From NCBI GenBank assembly GCA_943356435.1, contig CALREY010000011.1, positions 1-56,790 of the forward strand: DNA of 56,790 nucleotides, written 5' to 3'. The stretch comes from Candidatus Altimarinota bacterium (GTDB lineage: Bacteria; Patescibacteriota; Gracilibacteria; BD1-5; UBA6164). Positions 20,504 to 31,944 of this stretch are shown here, in pieces. The position numbers and the translations under genes were made by a program. Below the pieces are notes generated by a model. It was given only the letters and a program-made list of their open reading frames with translations, was not told where the DNA came from and ran no database searches. Every line of letters begins with the position of its first letter. Position 1 is the stretch's first letter.

Positions 20504-21991
20504 ATGAATTTATCAAATTTAGTTGTTGGTTGAGATTTCGAAAATATTTGAGAACAAGTTTTATTAAATCTATCTATGGCGAATAGACACTGACTTATTT
20601 CATGAGCAACTTGAACAGGGAAAACAGTTACACTTCAAATATTGTTGGAACAATTTTCAAAAGCATGAGTTCCCGTTTTTGCATCAGATGTAAAATGAGA
20701 TTTAGCTGGTATATCTATGCCATGAACAATCAATTCAAAAGTAGAAGAAAGGCTTAAACATATATGAATTACAGATTGGAGTGCCAAATGATTCCCTACT
20801 GTTTTTTGGGATTTATACTGAGAAAAATGACATCCTATTCGTACTACTCCATCAGATATGTGACCTCTATTATTATCTCGTTTATTAAATCTATCAGATA
20901 CTCAAGACGCATTATTACATGTAGCATTTAAAATAGCAGATGATAATAATTGGCTACTGTTGGATTTGGATGATATAGAGTCACTTATTTGATGGATGGA
21001 TACCAATTCTTCTGAATTAATAACTGAGTATTGAAATATTTCTAGTTCTTCTATATGAGCTATTAGGAGATCATTACTAGTACTTAGAGAATCAGGATGA
21101 GATGTGTTTTTTTGAGAACCTGCATTAGATTTGGCAAATATAATGAAAAAAGACTTTTCTGGAAACTGAGTAGTCAATGTATTAGATGCTAGTAAACTAA
21201 TGGTAGATGCTAGATTGTATTCTACTTTCCTGCTTTGGTTGATATCTGAATTATTTGAAGAATTACCTGAAGTATGAGATTTGGACAAGCCAAAATTGGT
21301 ATTTTTCTTTGATGAAGCACATTTATTATTTAGAGATGCTTCGCCAGTACTTATAGAAAAAATAGAACAAGTAGTTAGACTAGTTAGAAGTAAATGAGTA
21401 TGAATATATTTTATTACCCAAAATCCGACTGATATACCAGAAGTAGTCAGAAGTCAGCTATGAAACAGATTTCAACATGCACTTAGAGCATTTACTCCAA
21501 AAGACCAAAAAGCTATCAAAGTAGTAGCAGAAACATTTAGACAAAATCCAGATTTCGAGATAGAAACAGCATTAATGGATATGAAAGTATGAGTAGCACT
21601 TGTATCATGTTTGGATGAAAAATGAACTCCACAAATGGTAGAAAAAACTATTATTAGACCACCAGAATCCAGAATATGAAAACTAGAAGATGCTGAAAGA
21701 CAAGAAGTAATATCTAGAAGTCCATTTTTATGAATGTATGAAAATAGAATAGATAGAGAATCAGCAGAAGAAATACTGGAAAGAATAAATCAAGATATAC
21801 AAAATCAAGCAAATCAAGAAATACAAGCACAAAACGAAGAAGAAAATAAATCAGAATTTGAAAAATTCTTATTCTGAACAAAAAAACAACAATGATTTAC
21901 ACAAACAGTATGAAAAGCGATAATGAGGAAAGCTTCAGACAAAGTAGCTAGTAAAATAGTTAGATGATTATTAGGTTCATTACTGAAATAA
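20504..21991 (+). CDS. HerA/YjgR-like ATPase (DUF853)
   Basis: 495 residues. A P-loop near the N-terminus reads [17 protein letters not shown], with two UGA-coded glycines. Then come FASDVKGDLAGI, the Walker-B-like [12 protein letters not shown], a [20 protein letters not shown] block and [17 protein letters not shown]. This order is that of the DUF853 (E. coli YjgR) family of HerA-type hexameric motor ATPases, whose cell role is not established. The last 100 residues are Gln/Glu-rich and then basic ([17 protein letters not shown]). Its final 97 bases are part of a 136-bp segment repeated downstream. It is divergent from the efflux operon. Confidence 0.88.
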
Positions 21992-22030
21992 ATCTTGACT
22001 ATTCGTATATTTTTTATATAAGTAATTACT
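21895..22030 (+). repeat. 136-bp direct repeat, copy 1 (end of DUF853 gene)
   Basis: Covers the last 97 bases of the ATPase gene and 39 bases beyond. It matches 22576-22711 at 135 of 136 positions (offset 681 bp). Confidence 0.95.
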
Positions 22031-22151
22031 CATTATGAGTTAATCAAATTAATTTGATTTATTCTCAAGTTTAGATTCATTATTTAAAAATGTCCGGTTT
22101 TGAGCTATAATTCAGGTATATTTATAATTTAAAGTTAGAAATATTATAATA

Positions 22152-22442
22152 TTATACATCATAATAATCTTCTTCTTCTTCTTCCTCTCCTCTATCATCA
22201 ACATTATTTTTATTATCATTAGGAGTACCTTGTTTAATCATAAATTTTTTAAAATTTTCTGCCTTTTTTTGTAACAATCCAAAAGCATCTAGATTAAAAT
22301 CTCATGATGAACTATCTGAATTATTTTCATCTGGAATATTTTTATTCACCTTAAATTTAGTATCATCAGTAATACTTGTTATTATATTATTTTTATTATC
22401 TAATTTTACTATTTTCTCTGAAGATTCCAATATTTCATCCAT
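22152..22442 (-). CDS. Acidic small protein, unknown
   Basis: 96 residues, rich in Asp, Glu, Asn and Ser, with one possible helix (LDAFGLLQKKAENFKKFM). The C-terminus is a run of Glu followed by DYYDV. It lies alone on the minus strand between the two copies of the 136-bp repeat. No family recognised; the regular frame with one UGA codon suggests a real gene. Confidence 0.5.
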
Positions 22443-22575
22443 AAATTTATTTTTAATTAATAAGTATATTAATTATAATATATAATACTATAAATATCAA
22501 TTATTTGTTATGATTTTATTATATTACACCTTTTTATAGTAAAAAACATAAACATTGTGAATATATAAAAGAACT

Positions 22576-22711
22576 ATTTACACAAACAGTATGAAAAGCG
22601 ATAATGAGGAAAGCTTCAGACAAAGTAGCTAGTAAAATAGTTAGATGATTATTAGGTTCATTACTGAAATAAATCTTGACTATTCGTGTATTTTTTATAT
22701 AAGTAATTACT
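22576..22711 (+). repeat. 136-bp direct repeat, copy 2
   Basis: A detached copy of the 3' end of the DUF853 gene (stop codon included), with one base different from 21895-22030. It lies just upstream of the RNase gene and runs into its leader hairpin. Confidence 0.95.
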
Positions 22712-22735
22712 ATTAATAGTAATTACTTTTTTTTT
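22702..22735 (+). terminator. Terminator-like hairpin abutting the RNase II/R start codon
   Basis: AGTAATTACTATT (22702-22714) and AATAGTAATTACT (22715-22727) form a perfect palindrome followed by a T run that ends at the ATG. It may end transcripts from upstream, or control the RNase gene by attenuation. Confidence 0.7.
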
Positions 22736-24268
22736 ATGAAATCAAGATTAGCTGACCATTTGATAGCAGATAATATAGACAATGATTTTATACCTACTGA
22801 TTTTTCAAGGTATGCAAAAAATCAAGTGAGAAATATATTAAAACATTGAATAAATGACCAAGCAATAAATAGACAAAATGTAGAAGCTATCACTATTGAC
22901 TGAGCAGAATCTATGGATCTAGATGATGCTATATGGGCAGAAAAAACTCAAAATTGATATTGTGTATGGATACATATAGCAGATGTTTCTGAGTACATTC
23001 CTATTTATTCACCGCTTGATATAGAAGCATTCAAAAGAACTACAAGTATATATAGAAAAAACAGTATTATCAATATGATTCCTGATGAATTATCAGATGA
23101 TGTTATTTCACTACAACCAAATGGACCCAAAAAAGTATTATCACTTCAAATAGATTTGGATGACCAAGCTATTGTGCAAAGCTCTAAATATTTTGAATCA
23201 CATTTAACTAATTTGATGAGATATGATTATTCTAGTTTTTGAGATGATTTCGATAACAGAGATTCAAATCTAAATAGTCAATTACATTTATTACATGAAA
23301 TATCAAATAAATTGCTGATAAATAGATTGAAATCAGGTTCAGTAATATGATATGAAGATGAGGATAGGAGATTGTATTTATGAGAAAAATATGAAAAACC
23401 AATTGTAAGTTATAGTGAAAAAATATCACATAGTATCATAGAATCCCTAATGGTATTAGCAAATACGACTACAGGTAGATATTTAGCAGAACAATGAGTA
23501 GATGCAATATACAAAAAACATGAAAGTCTAGGAGAAAGAAGCTTCTATACTTCATCAGTTTGAAATCATATGTGACTATGAGTAAATAATTATACTCATT
23601 TCACTTCACCTATTCGTAGATATGTTGATATCATCGTGCATAGGATTATAAAAGCAATAGAAAGAAATGAAGAAATAGCATACAAAAAAAATGATTTAGA
23701 ATTGATTGCTGACCATTCAAATAATACTAGATTAAAAATAGAAGTATTATGATCAGAAGCTTGTCATGAGATGAAAGCTGAGAAATATCTAGAAAAAACT
23801 AAAATGAGACTAGGACAAGAACCAGAAGTATATGATATAAAAGATTATATTAGACTGAGTGTTTCTAGACGTAAAAAAATGCCAAATTGCATGAAAGAAG
23901 CAATCAAGCACAAAATAGATACTACATCTATATGAAAATGGTGATGGGTAGTATGAGTAATATTATTTTGAAAAGATAAGGATTTAAAAGAATATCTAAG
24001 AGATAAATTATTAACAAATAGAGAACTAAGACCAGGAAGAATATTGAATATGATAGTTCAAACACAAATACTTAAATGAGAACAAAGTATATTTGAATCA
24101 TGTGAAGTAGAAAATAGCAATAAATATAGTGTAGAAATATTATTGCACTGAAACAGAATAGCATATTATTCAAGTAATACTTGAAAATTATGAGATATGA
24201 ATCAAATAAAATGAAAAGTCAGATTAACAATAGTAGAAAAAATATTTGATTACTTTATCAATTTATAA
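22736..24268 (+). CDS. RNase II/RNase R family exoribonuclease
   Basis: 510 residues. These enzymes degrade RNA 3' to 5'. The catalytic RNB segment is clear: [13 protein letters not shown] with the metal-binding Asp cluster at residues 55-64, [13 protein letters not shown], then [15 protein letters not shown], and later [15 protein letters not shown], the conserved RNB C-terminal block. It is shorter than RNase R (about 800) and lacks obvious N-terminal cold-shock domains; it starts about 50 residues before the RNB signature. An S1 domain at the C-terminus is not clear. The start lies directly after a hairpin and T-tract, with no room for a Shine-Dalgarno site. Its stop codon is inside the hairpin shared with corA. 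Confidence 0.9.
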
Positions 24269-24308
24269 AAAACAATTCCATCAGAAACTGATGGAATTGT
24301 TTTTTATA
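24264..24308. terminator. Shared bidirectional terminator, RNase gene and corA
   Basis: AAACAATTCCATCAG and CTGATGGAATTGTTT flank an AAA loop. The stop codons of both convergent genes (24266-24268 and 24304-24306) lie in the outer ends of the two arms. Confidence 0.9.
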
Positions 24309-25437
24309 ACCATTTCTTTTTTTTGAAAGCAACAAGCATTAATATAGTTAAGAAGATACAAAATCCCCACCAAGCTGGATAAGTCCATTTCATAGATAAT
24401 TCTGGCATATATTGGAAATTCATCCCATATACTCAAGCCAAGAAAGTCAGAGGAATAAATATAGCTGAAAATATTGTAAGTACTTTCATTATTTCATTCA
24501 TTTTATTACTTACACTTGATAGATATAGTTCTAACATTCACGAAGTCAAATCTCTGAATGTTTCAACAGTTTCAATTACTTGAATAGTATGATTGTATAC
24601 ATCTCTAATAAATATTGATGTATTTTTCTTTATTATTTTATTTTCACTATGTTGAATATAACTTATTACTTCACGAAGAGGCCAGATAGATTTTTTTAGA
24701 TACACTATTTCTTTTTTGATTGAGTATATTTTGTTTAACAGTTTTTTATCAGCTGATAACATTAACTCATCTTCTAATTCTTCCATTTTTTCACTTACTT
24801 GTTCTATAGCAAAAAAGTATTGATCAACAACAGCATCTATGATAGCATACATCAAATAATCTGATCACAGTCTGCATATCTTACCTTTTTTATTACTTAT
24901 TCTTTCTACTATTCATTTAAATACATTATTATCTGCTTCTTGAAAAGATATAACATAATCATTTCATATTATCAAACTCAATTGGTCAATTTCAAATTCA
25001 TGTGTTTCATTAGAAAAATATATTATTTTAATAATTATAAATAAATAATTATCATATTCTTCTATTTTTGGTCTTAGAGTAGTATTTGCAATATCTTCAA
25101 GAACTAGAGGATGAATACCATAATGAGCACCTATTTCATCAATTATTTTTTCATTATGTACTCATGTTACATTTATCCATTTTGTTGATTTTTCTTTATC
25201 AAAAACAGCCACATCATTAATAGTTGCTAATTTTTGTTCATTATAAACAGTTTCGTTATAATTAATCAGATTTATTTTTACTCTATTTTCTCTTTTTTTT
25301 CAGATATAACTGATAGTTCCAGGAGATGCTGCTACTTTTGAAGTTTTTGGAATTATTCTTGATATTCCACTATTTTTTATAAATGGAATTTTCATAAATT
25401 TAGTTAAACTACTTTTCTTTACAAATGGAATTTTCAT
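24304..25437 (-). CDS. corA: CorA-family Mg2+/Co2+ transporter
   Basis: 377 residues. CorA forms a pentameric channel for Mg2+. The large N-terminal cytoplasmic domain has KWINVTGVHNEKII, GIHPLVLEDIANTTLRPK and DQLSLIIGNDYVISFQE. A long helical stalk follows. The signature GMN is at residues 338-340 in AGVYGMNF at the end of the first span; the second span follows, and the basic tail KKKKWL ends the protein. MKIPF occurs twice (residues 1-5 and 15-19), so translation could begin at 25437 or 25395; the longer form is given. Convergent with the RNase gene. Confidence 0.95.
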
Positions 25438-25514
25438 AATTAATTATTTAAATTATAATTGTATTTATTATAACTATTATTGTTTATAATAAAAATTTTT
25501 CTAAATAATTTCAT

Positions 25515-25542
25515 TTGTTAAATTAGATAATTAATATATACT
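25515..25542 (+). promoter_or_regulatory. Probable promoter of the DEAD-box gene
   Basis: TTGTTA (25515-25520), a 16-bp spacer and TATACT (25537-25542). The start would fall near 25549, 25 bases before the ATG. Confidence 0.55.
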
Positions 25543-25573
25543 ATGTCAACTTATAACAAATAACATTTCAAAA

Positions 25574-26833
25574 ATGAATTTCAGTGAATTAAATATTATT
25601 CCTCCTTTACTTAAAGCTCTTGATAAACTAGGTTTTACTACTCCTACTGAGATACAAGAAAAAGTAATTCCTTTGGCAATAAAATGAAAGGATATATTGT
25701 GATGTGCTCAAACTGGTAGTGGTAAGACTTTTGCTTTTGCCTTGCCTATTTTGCATACACTATATAACAGAAGACTAGAAGAATGATTGGTAGAAGGTAA
25801 AATAAAAAGAAAAATCAAAGCATTGATTATAGCACCAACTAGGGAATTGGCTATTCAGATAGGAGAAACATTTTCACCATATTGTACAAATACAAATTTC
25901 AAACACACTGTCATATACGGATGAGTAAATCAATTCCATCAAGTAAAAGCTATAGAAAAATGAGTAGATATATTGGTAGCTACACCTGGTAGATTGGAGG
26001 ATTTGATTAGTCAATGAATTATCAAGTTATCATATGTAGAAATACTTGTACTAGATGAAGCGGATAGAATGCTTGATTTATGATTCTTGTGAGATATCAA
26101 AAAAGTGATGAAAAGAATCCCAAAAGAGAGACAAACTCTGTTTTTTTCAGCGACTATGCCACCAGCAATCAAAGAATTAGCATCAAGTTTACTTCATTGT
26201 CCAGAAGAAATTACAGTACACAAAGTGGCTTCAACTACAACGACAATCAAGCAACAAGTATATCATGTAAAAGCAAGTCATAGAAGACAATTATTACAAT
26301 ACTTGGTAAAAAAGTCAGAATATGACTCTATACTAGTATTTGTAAAAACAAAAGATGATACAGAATATGTGATGGAATATATACAATCAGCAAAAATAAA
26401 ATGTGACAATATTCATAGAAACAGGTCACAAAATGCTAGACAAAGAGCTTTGAAATCATTAAAAGATTGAGAAATAAAAGTACTAGTAGCTACAGATATT
26501 GCTTCTAGATGATTGGATGTAAATGATTTATCATGTGTAATAAATTACAATGTTCCAGGGGATCCTGAAACTTATGTTCACCGTATAGGTAGAACTGCAA
26601 GAGCAGGTAAGAAATGAGTATCTATTACATTTTGTATAGAACAAGATAAAGAAAGTCTAGCAAATATAGAAAAACTTATCTGAAAAAAACTAGAAGTAAT
26701 AGAAGATGAAGCATACAAAAATGAAGTAGTACCAAAATGAAAAATACTATGATATGTGAATTTCGAAGAATGATATAATAAAGAAAAAGAAAAAAGAAAA
26801 GCAAAAACATGAAAAAAGAGATATTATAAATAA
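25574..26833 (+). CDS. DEAD-box RNA helicase (RhlE-like)
   Basis: 419 residues. The protein unwinds RNA with ATP. Motifs in order: Q motif ([13 protein letters not shown]), motif I AQTGSGKT at residues 45-52, [12 protein letters not shown] at 161-164, SAT at 192-194, and motif [12 protein letters not shown] from residue 336. The core is followed only by a short Lys-rich tail, as in the RhlE group. No cold-shock or RNA-binding extension is present, unlike the second helicase of this window. It has its own likely promoter and is followed by two palindromic repeats. Confidence 0.93.
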
Positions 26834-26835
26834 AA

Positions 26836-26928
26836 CTCTATCCTGAATCCTTTCTCTAATTTTAGAGAAAGGGGCTACAAATGAGCCTCCCTCTCTTAAA
26901 TAAGAGAGGGAATTCAAGGGAGAGTTTT
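26836..26928. repeat. Two adjacent interspersed palindromic repeats
   Basis: First (26836-26880): CCTGAATCC, then TTTCTCT and AGAGAAA arms, then GGGGCTACAA, the same blocks as at 4811-4865. Second (26884-26928): CCTCCCTCTCTTA / TAAGAGAGGG with GAATTCAAGGGAGAG. Together they fill most of the gap between the helicase and rdgB. Confidence 0.85.
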
Positions 26929-26956
26929 TGAATTATCATATTATATTATACATCTT

Positions 26957-27556
26957 ATGAAAAAATTACTCATAGCAACATGAAATCCTTGAAAAGAGGA
27001 AATGTTTAGAGAATTACTAAATTGACAATGATATGATTTGCTATTTTTATCTGATTTGGATTACGAATTTGAAAATCCAATAGAAGACTGACACACTGTT
27101 GAAGATAATGCATTTATCAAAGCAAAGTTTTTCTGTGAATTAACAGGATTAGCAACATTGTGAGATGATGCTTGATTTGTAGTAACTGAACTTAGCTGAT
27201 TACCATGAGTAAAAGCACGTAGATGGGCAGGGGAATTGCCTGATTCTATTTCTGATGATGATTGGATAGAATTTTTCCTAGAAAAAGTGAAGCATATAGA
27301 AAATGAGAACTTAGAAGCAAGTTTTCCATTTGCTAGATGTCTATATTTACCAAATTGAGAATATTTCTTTCAATCAGAAAAAATAGATATATATGTGACT
27401 AAATCTCCTAGAAGACCTTATATATCATGATTTCCAGTAAGCTCTATATGTCTGTTACCTGATGGTAGACATCAGCTAGATGTAGCAAGTGATGACCCAA
27501 TATACGAAGAACAAAGGAAAAAACAGTGATTATTGGAGTTGTTAAAAAACATCTAA
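26957..27556 (+). CDS. rdgB: RdgB/HAM1-type non-canonical purine NTP pyrophosphatase
   Basis: 199 residues, the family's usual length. The enzyme removes dITP, dXTP and ITP from the nucleotide pool. ATGNPGKEEMFRELL near the N-terminus is the substrate-loop motif (expected TxNxxK; both Gly are UGA-coded). HTVEDNAFIKAKFF, LGDDAGFVV with the catalytic acidic pair, and LPGVKARRWAGEL follow in the right order. The C-terminus is more divergent. The stop codon sits in a hairpin shared with the convergent mscS gene. Confidence 0.9.
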
Positions 27557-27582
27557 AACCAAAGGTTTTAGATGTTTTTTTC
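27546..27582. terminator. Shared bidirectional terminator, rdgB and mscS-like gene
   Basis: AACATCTAAAACC and GGTTTTAGATGTT around an AAA loop. Both genes end in the arms with the same codons for Asn-Ile-stop. Confidence 0.92.
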
Positions 27583-28479
27583 TTCTTCTTTCTTAGTTTT
27601 ATCTACTTTTAATCTTTCTACAAAAGAAACTATTTTTGCTTGAATATTCAATATATTTCTATGTTTTTCTATGATAAATATTTTTATTATCAAGTAATCT
27701 TTATCATATTTGAATCTCATTTTATACTTGTAACCTATATATGTTTTATGATTTCATATATTGTTTAGGTATTTTCTAGTTAATTCTTTATCTAGATATT
27801 CTTTTAATTGTATCAAAAATTCATCGAAACTTACTTGGAACAATTCATTTTTGAAGTATATTTCTATTTCTTCTTTTCTATATTTATTTATACTGAGTTC
27901 TTCTTTTCTAACATTATCTATTATCAATTTGAAATTAGGTACTATATAGAATTGTCAGTTGTGTTCACCATTATCACTTTTTCAGATTATTCAGACATTT
28001 AATATATTTAAGTATATTATTTCTCATCTGATAATGTTTTTTTCATCTCATATCACTATATTTTCTCATATTTTGTATTGAGTAGATACATAAAAGAATC
28101 ATATAAATGATAATATTACTTCTTTAAAAGTAATAATTATCGCTCAAACTGCAATTGCTAGGAAATTGAAAATACTAGGAGCTCTAAAAAGTATTAGAAA
28201 TGCTCATCAAGTAAATATGATTACAAATCTCAGTAAATTAAGTATATTTTTTCACTTGTAATATTCTATAAATAAATCTTGATCTAGATTTTCTACATGA
28301 TCTATTTCATCTTTTCACATAGTCATGTATTTTCTACTTATATCATTTTTTACTTTTTTCAGCTTTTTTCTTATCACTATTTCAGTGATAAAAAATCAGA
28401 GAATAAACATTATTCATATTACTGTATCTAGATTAGTGTTTATAAATTCGATTATTTTAGCTAAATTAAACTCTGTCAT
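27568..28479 (-). CDS. MscS-family mechanosensitive channel
   Basis: 303 residues. MscS channels open under membrane tension to release solutes. Hydrophobic segments lie near residues 15-37, 80-100 and 103-130; the last contains the pore-helix-like LAIAVGAIIITFKEVILSFI. It leads into the beta domain with YKIGENIVIGDEKNIIRGEI and LNILNVGIIGKSDNGEHNGQ, then IVPNFKLI (the family's I-PN-- motif). A charged C-terminal domain follows. The gene is intact: an apparent frame break near 27975 disappears when the run of five A is counted correctly. It reads toward rdgB. Confidence 0.82.
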
Positions 28480-28569
28480 TAATATTAATATTTTTATTGT
28501 TAAATTGGACTAACATTATATATATTATTTGATAAAGTCTATTTTTTTTTAGATTTTTTATATATAAAT

Positions 28570-28612
28570 TTCTCCCTTTTCCAAAGGGAGTACCCTCAGG
28601 GGGAGGGATTAG
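28570..28612. repeat. Interspersed palindromic repeat
   Basis: TCTCCCTTTTCC / AAAGGGAG followed by CCCTCAGGGGGAGGG. It lies between the divergent mscS-like gene and the 710-residue gene. Confidence 0.7.
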
Positions 28613-28713
28613 AAAAAATATTCCACAATTTTCTCATTTTAAAAAATTATTCTACAAATAGGAATAGATTTTACTCAACTATTGACAATATAAAAAAATA
28701 TTTAAAAATATAT

Positions 28714-28741
28714 TTGACAATTTAATTAAATATTTTAAAAT
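28714..28741 (+). promoter_or_regulatory. Promoter of the 710-residue gene
   Basis: TTGACA (28714-28719), a 16-bp spacer and TAAAAT (28736-28741). The start would be near 28748, some 30 bases before the ATG. Confidence 0.6.
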
Positions 28742-28778
28742 ATAAAAATTACAAATGTAAATACTAATCATTAATTCA

Positions 28779-30911
28779 ATGTTTAAGCTAAATAAACATA
28801 GTTGAGGTATCATAAATTCGTTAAAAGAAAAAATAGTAAATTCTTTTACTAATTTTTTCGGGTCAAAGATTACTGATATTTTAGACTATAAAGAATCTAA
28901 ATCAAAATCTATATATTTCGATAACAATGAATACTTACTTGAAAATGGAAAATTATTCAAAATAGAATACTGACAAAAAAAATCAATAGAATTAAGCGAT
29001 TCTAAATGAAAAATAATAACAAATATAGATGATGTTCAATTATTAGAATGAAATGCTGTTCCTACAATAACAATCAAATCTACAAATTGAAAATCTTATT
29101 TATTCAATAGGTCATTTGAGCAGTTAAATGATAGTTCAAATGCAAACTATGAATATAAAGATTCTATTAAAGACGATATTATTTCTAATATTTCATTTGG
29201 TAAATTCAATCTATTATTTAGTGAGAATTGTTACTATATAGTGGATTATGATTCTGATAAAAATAAAAAACATTTATTAGTAGATGAGTTTAATAATCAA
29301 ATATATGTAAAAAATGTTATTAGACAAGAAAATAATATTTACATAGTTTCAAAAAATAATGAAATATTCAAGTTCAGATATGGAGAAGTATGATTGAAAA
29401 AATTAGATAAAAACGAGTTTTTAGATTTTGTTTACTCTGAAGAACAAATAAAACAATTATTTTGAATAAATTGAGAATTAATAACTTATCAAGATAAAAA
29501 AACTCAAGAATATCATAAAAAATCTGATACTAAAAAATTACTTTTATGAAAATGATATATAAAAGAAGAGACAAATAACTCTAGGGGTACAAATTTCTAT
29601 CTCACAAAATCAAGCAATTTATGAGAATTGGATAATATTGAAATAAATTTTCCAAAAGATAGTGAAATATCACCTATTTTGAACCTGAGATTTAAATCAG
29701 GAGCTAGATTTGAACTGACATTTTGAAATAAAGCAGAATATCTATTATTTTTTAATTTAGTTAAGACTGAATTTCATTTTGAATTCAAAAATAATTTGGA
29801 TCCAATATTAAAGATAAAAGAATTAAAAGATAGTAATTGGAAAGTTTTTAAAAATAAATTTTGTTGAGTAATAGATATTAATACATATAAATTAACTAAT
29901 ATTTTAGTTTTCTTAGATAATTGAAAAACAGAAGTAAACGATAATACAATTAATCAAAAAGTAGATAATATCGTAGGATATACATATACTACTAGAGATA
30001 AATTAGTAGATAAATTGGAAAAATTGGAAATAGAAAAAGAATTGAATACTCAAAGAATAAATCAAAATCACCAATTTATTATAACTAATGAAAAGAATTT
30101 ATTAGAATTTTTTAAAAGATACTGACAATTTTTGAAACCATATTATTGATCTTATTTTAAGCCAGAATGATTTGTATGAGAATTACAATGAAAAAAAGAG
30201 GATTTCGAAAATTCTATCAAGAGATTAAATAAAATAAGTATTGAATTAACTAGTAAAAACAATCAATTGGATAATGAAATCCAAATAATAACACAAAATA
30301 TTGCGGAATTAGACAAAAAAGATAAATATTTTGAGACTAGAAATGAGTTAGCAATTATTAGAGAAAATATGCTATCTTACAAGAAAAAAATAATTTCATC
30401 GATAAAAGAATCAGATAAAATTTTACGGGCATATAAATTAAGAGAATTAGAAAAAGATTACAATTTGAAACTACTTTTATTCAATGATTCTATGAATTTT
30501 GATTCATCTAATCTCAAATACGAAAAAGAAATAAGTTTATTGAAATGAAAATTATCATTATTAGAACAAGAATTAGTAAATCTATATAATAATAAAGTTG
30601 AATTAAAATGAGAAGAAATAGATACTTATAATACTTTATCACTTACAAAAAAACAACTTACAAATACTAAATTATATAATTGAGCAGAGTATTATTTCGA
30701 GCTAAATTATAAAAATAGTAGTGAAGCAGATTTTCCAGCTAGATTAAAAGTTCATTATAAACATAAATGAGCAAGTAGTTTAATTATATCTAAAGATTAT
30801 ATAGTAGTAAACTATGAGCATTCAGAAAAAGTTTATAGATGGCTAGAAAAAGTTACTAAAACTATCATAGATATTCATAATATAAAAGATAAACTAAAAG
30901 ATATAAAATAA
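28779..30911 (+). CDS. Large coiled-coil protein, unknown
   Basis: 710 residues, no signal peptide or membrane span. The first 400 residues look like repeated beta-rich units (for example SIYFDNNEYLLENGKLFKI and CYYIVDYDSDKNKKHLLVDE), which could form a propeller-like or jelly-roll domain. Residues about 410-640 are a long charged coiled coil. The last 60 contain ARLKVHYKHKGASSLIISKD and WLEKVTKTIIDIHNIK. I recognise no family. It is convergent with a T2SSE_N-like repeat protein, and their stop codons share a hairpin. A structural or scaffolding role is possible but is inference. Confidence 0.65.
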
Positions 30912-30936
30912 ACCAGCATATGCTGGTTTATTTTTG
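30907..30936. terminator. Shared bidirectional terminator
   Basis: The palindrome TAAACCAGCATATGCTGGTTTA is followed by T. The two terminal triplets are the stop codons of the convergent genes (30909-30911 plus strand, 30928-30930 minus strand). Confidence 0.92.
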
Positions 30937-31797
30937 GTTACGATACACTATATAATCAAGTTTAAATTCATTCATTTTTCACAATCAATCTATTTCATCT
31001 AATTCTCATAATCAATCATTTGAAGTAATAACTATTTCTCAAGTTACTTCATGTAATAAATCTGTAAATTCAGAAAGTGTAATCATTTTTTTATCCATAA
31101 GTAATTTTCATAATTCCATATCTGATATATCATTTCACTTAGTTAAATTATCTATTACAAATTTTGTTACAAGTCATTTTTTTACTACCAATTCTGCAAA
31201 TGTTATATATTGTATATTTTGTTCTTTTTCTTCTTTTAGAATATTTCCAGGGAAATATTCTATTGGATTTTTACCATTTAATTTATTGTTTGAGTCTTTT
31301 TTTCAATCTAAATATTCCGTTTCATTTTTATTAAGTCTATATCTTTTCTGATTTAAAAATTTAATAAATTCATCCATCGTAATATATCATTTTTGAATTA
31401 ATATATCTCAAAAAGTTACTTTACTTCATTTACTTTTTTCTAAAAAGTGAGTTTTTATTGCATCATCTAGTTGTTCATTATTAATCAATTTATTAATATA
31501 TAGCTCTTCTCATATTTTTAATTTTGATTTAGTATATCTCAAATAAAATAGTAATTCAGACCTTTTAATAAATCACGCTCTGATTATCATATCTCATATA
31601 TCCATATTTATTCATTTTTCTCTATTTTTTGCTTGTATTTCTAATAATTTATTTAATTGTGCTTCATTTATTTTTCAGAACTTCAAAAATACCTCTCAAA
31701 TTTTCAATTTAGTATTCTCAACATTTTGAGTTACTGCATTGTTTGGAAGTTCTATATTATTTGCTCATTTATCTAATAAATTATTGTTTTGATTCAT
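30928..31797 (-). CDS. Stand-alone protein of GspE N-terminal-like (MshEN) repeats
   Basis: 289 residues. A helical module recurs about four times: KIGEVFLKFGKINEAQLNKL, MDIGDMIIRAGFIKRSEL, VTFGDILIQKGYITMDEFIK and a degenerate one containing MELGKLLMDKKMITLSEF. The pattern 'G-x-L/I-I-x-x-G-x-I-x-x-x-x-L' is that of the N-terminal domain of type II secretion/type IV pilus ATPases (T2SSE_N, MshEN), some of which bind c-di-GMP. No ATPase domain is attached. It may regulate or bind a pilus machine elsewhere in the genome. The module likeness is from pattern reading only. Confidence 0.55.
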
Positions 31798-31882
31798 ATT
31801 AATCAATTTATGAAATTATTATTAATATAATTATAAAATAAATATTAATTATAGTCAAATATTCAGCATTAATACTAGAAAC

Positions 31883-31938
31883 TTGACTATTTATTAAAAA
31901 TATTTATATTACTGTCGCATAAATTTTATAAAAGGAGA
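31883..31938 (+). promoter_or_regulatory. purC promoter and Shine-Dalgarno site
   Basis: TTGACT (31883-31888), a 16-bp spacer, TATATT (31905-31910), then AAGGAG (31932-31937) seven bases before the ATG. A site this good is rare in this window. Confidence 0.7.
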
Positions 31939-31944
31939 ATTTAG

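Noticed and set aside
27961-28020. Frameshift in the mscS-like gene
   Set aside because: It came from miscounting a run of A; with five A residues the frame is continuous through the beta domain.
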